A stretch of DNA of 49,334 nt, taken from the NCBI GenBank assembly GCA_964643885.1, contig CAZXUI010000028.1, positions 1-49,334 of the forward strand, written 5' to 3'. The stretch's first letter is position 1. The number at the start of each line of letters is the position of its first letter. Below, in pieces: positions 48,950 to 49,334 of this stretch. This DNA comes from CAADGL01 sp964643885 (lineage in GTDB: Bacteria; Planctomycetota; Phycisphaerae; UBA1845; Fen-1342). A program made the translations under genes and the position numbers. The notes under the pieces were generated by a model that ran no database searches, was not told the origin of the DNA, and saw nothing but the letters and a program-made list of their open reading frames with translations.

Positions 48950-49181
48950 GAAATGCTAGGTGCAGACGTGAATTTTAGTGGCCGCGCTGCCGGTTGCCTC
49001 GCCCGCTTGCGAGCACCTGGTAACGTCGTGCGGCTGGTCCATGCTCGCGCAAAATGGGCAGCGCGGGCGTCTGAGCCTGTAAACGGATCGCGCGGCGCTG
49101 GGGAGCGCGGGCGTCTCGCCCGCAACCGGCCCGCAGCGGCGGCAGACGCGTGTCCCGCGCGTGGCGAGCCGTGATGCAGTC
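48950..49181. other. Non-coding gap upstream of the cassette
   Basis: This stretch separates the cassette promoter from the RHS fragment. I see no gene in it. It contains one half copy and one full copy of the GCGGGCGTCT repeat. No terminase-like reading frame or att-like repeat was seen. Confidence 0.5.
49063..49123. repeat. GCGGGCGTCTCGCCCGC hairpin repeat, outer copy, with a half copy
   Basis: The full palindrome GCGGGCGTCTCGCCCGC is at 49107-49123, preceded by GGGGAGC as in the copy at 44163-44179. A half copy, GCGGGCGTCT, lies at 49063-49072 and is followed by different sequence. Confidence 0.85.
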
Positions 49182-49184
49182 TGT

Positions 49185-49334
49185 ACGACGGACATCACTC
49201 GGACTACGATGGCAACAGCGACCTGCTGGCGGCGGTCGAGAACAAGTGGGGCTCGGACGTGGTCTCGCGCTACACCTATGCCGATCCGAACGCGGGCACG
49301 CCCTATCTCAGCGACGAGCTCGGGCGGCGGACGC
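49185..49334 (+). pseudogene. RHS/YD-repeat protein fragment, 5' end missing, runs off the window
   Basis: Reading from 49185 gives YDGHHSDYDGNSDLLAAVEN, then KWGSDVVSRYTYADPN and LSDELGRRT, a clear RHS/YD-repeat stretch (compare YxYDxxGRR). A TGA at 49182-49184 lies directly upstream in the same frame, and there is no ATG after it; the first in-frame GTG is well inside the repeat. The ATG at 49184 is in another frame. So the visible part lacks a proper start and looks like the remainder of a larger gene cut off at its 5' side, next to the palindromic repeat and the Mu-like cassette. Confidence 0.7.

Noticed and set aside
49184..49334. ATG-started frame at the right edge
   Set aside because: It is shifted relative to the frame that encodes clear RHS repeats and yields a low-complexity Arg-rich product.
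1..49334. tRNA, rRNA or known riboswitch
   Set aside because: No cloverleaf-like segment, rRNA core sequence or recognised riboswitch motif was seen by eye in the intergenic gaps; a covariance-model search was not possible.

Overview
This is a GC-rich bacterial chromosome segment with many GTG starts and clear Shine-Dalgarno sites. The gene content points to the Planctomycetota or a close relative. It has a PEP-CTERM protein, an ECF sigma factor beside a Ser/Thr kinase carrying an anti-sigma-type zinc finger, a DUF1573/rhodanese/MauE trio, PQQ-propeller and autotransporter-like secreted proteins, LptF/LptG, a fused AroD-AroE, and several families of short palindromic interspersed repeats. The phylum assignment is inference; there is no rRNA or other marker gene in the window.

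Layout. Positions 1-126 hold a cluster of hairpin repeats. 186-1770 (minus) encodes a two-step arginine-to-putrescine route: pyruvoyl-dependent arginine decarboxylase, then agmatinase. 2221-3117 is a homocysteine S-methyltransferase. 3134-5352 (minus) holds two paralogous secreted helical proteins. 5568-7865 carries a receiver-XRE regulator and a bifunctional 3-dehydroquinate dehydratase/shikimate dehydrogenase. 8416-20121 is a nearly complete Flp/Tad pilus locus (flp, tadV, tadE, cpaB, cpaC, a vWA TadG-like protein, cpaE, cpaF, tadB, tadC). The 57-aa flp pilin at 8416-8589 is easy to miss. An 8-bp tandem repeat (AGGGATTN) occurs at two junctions of this locus and once in the polyamine operon. 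20549-23080 is a DUF1573/rhodanese/MauE cluster with CGC motifs in two of its three products. 23244-26590 has a small lipoprotein convergent with an lptG-lptF pair. 26746-31239 is a 1497-aa secreted repetitive protein, divergent from an ECF sigma factor and its neighbouring kinase (31502-34476). 34623-41634 holds a 1005-aa protein joining receiver-like domains to a PEP-synthase ATP-grasp domain, glutamate dehydrogenase, a PQQ-like propeller protein and a PEP-CTERM protein that resembles pyroglutamyl peptidase.

The most unusual region is 41864-48827 (minus). It is a compact operon of Mu-like head genes: DUF935 portal, a GNAT acetyltransferase, gpI-like protease, decoration-like protein, gpT major head protein, gp36/DUF1320, a duplicated small structural-looking protein, a lipoprotein and a holin-like protein. 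It starts from a plausible promoter and is bracketed by palindromic repeats. No transposase, terminase, gp30-like or tail gene is present inside it. On its upstream side sits a fragment of an RHS/YD-repeat gene that has no start codon. It may be a decayed prophage, or a retained capsid-only cassette such as a transfer-agent-like or cargo particle. This is the best candidate here for an undescribed system.
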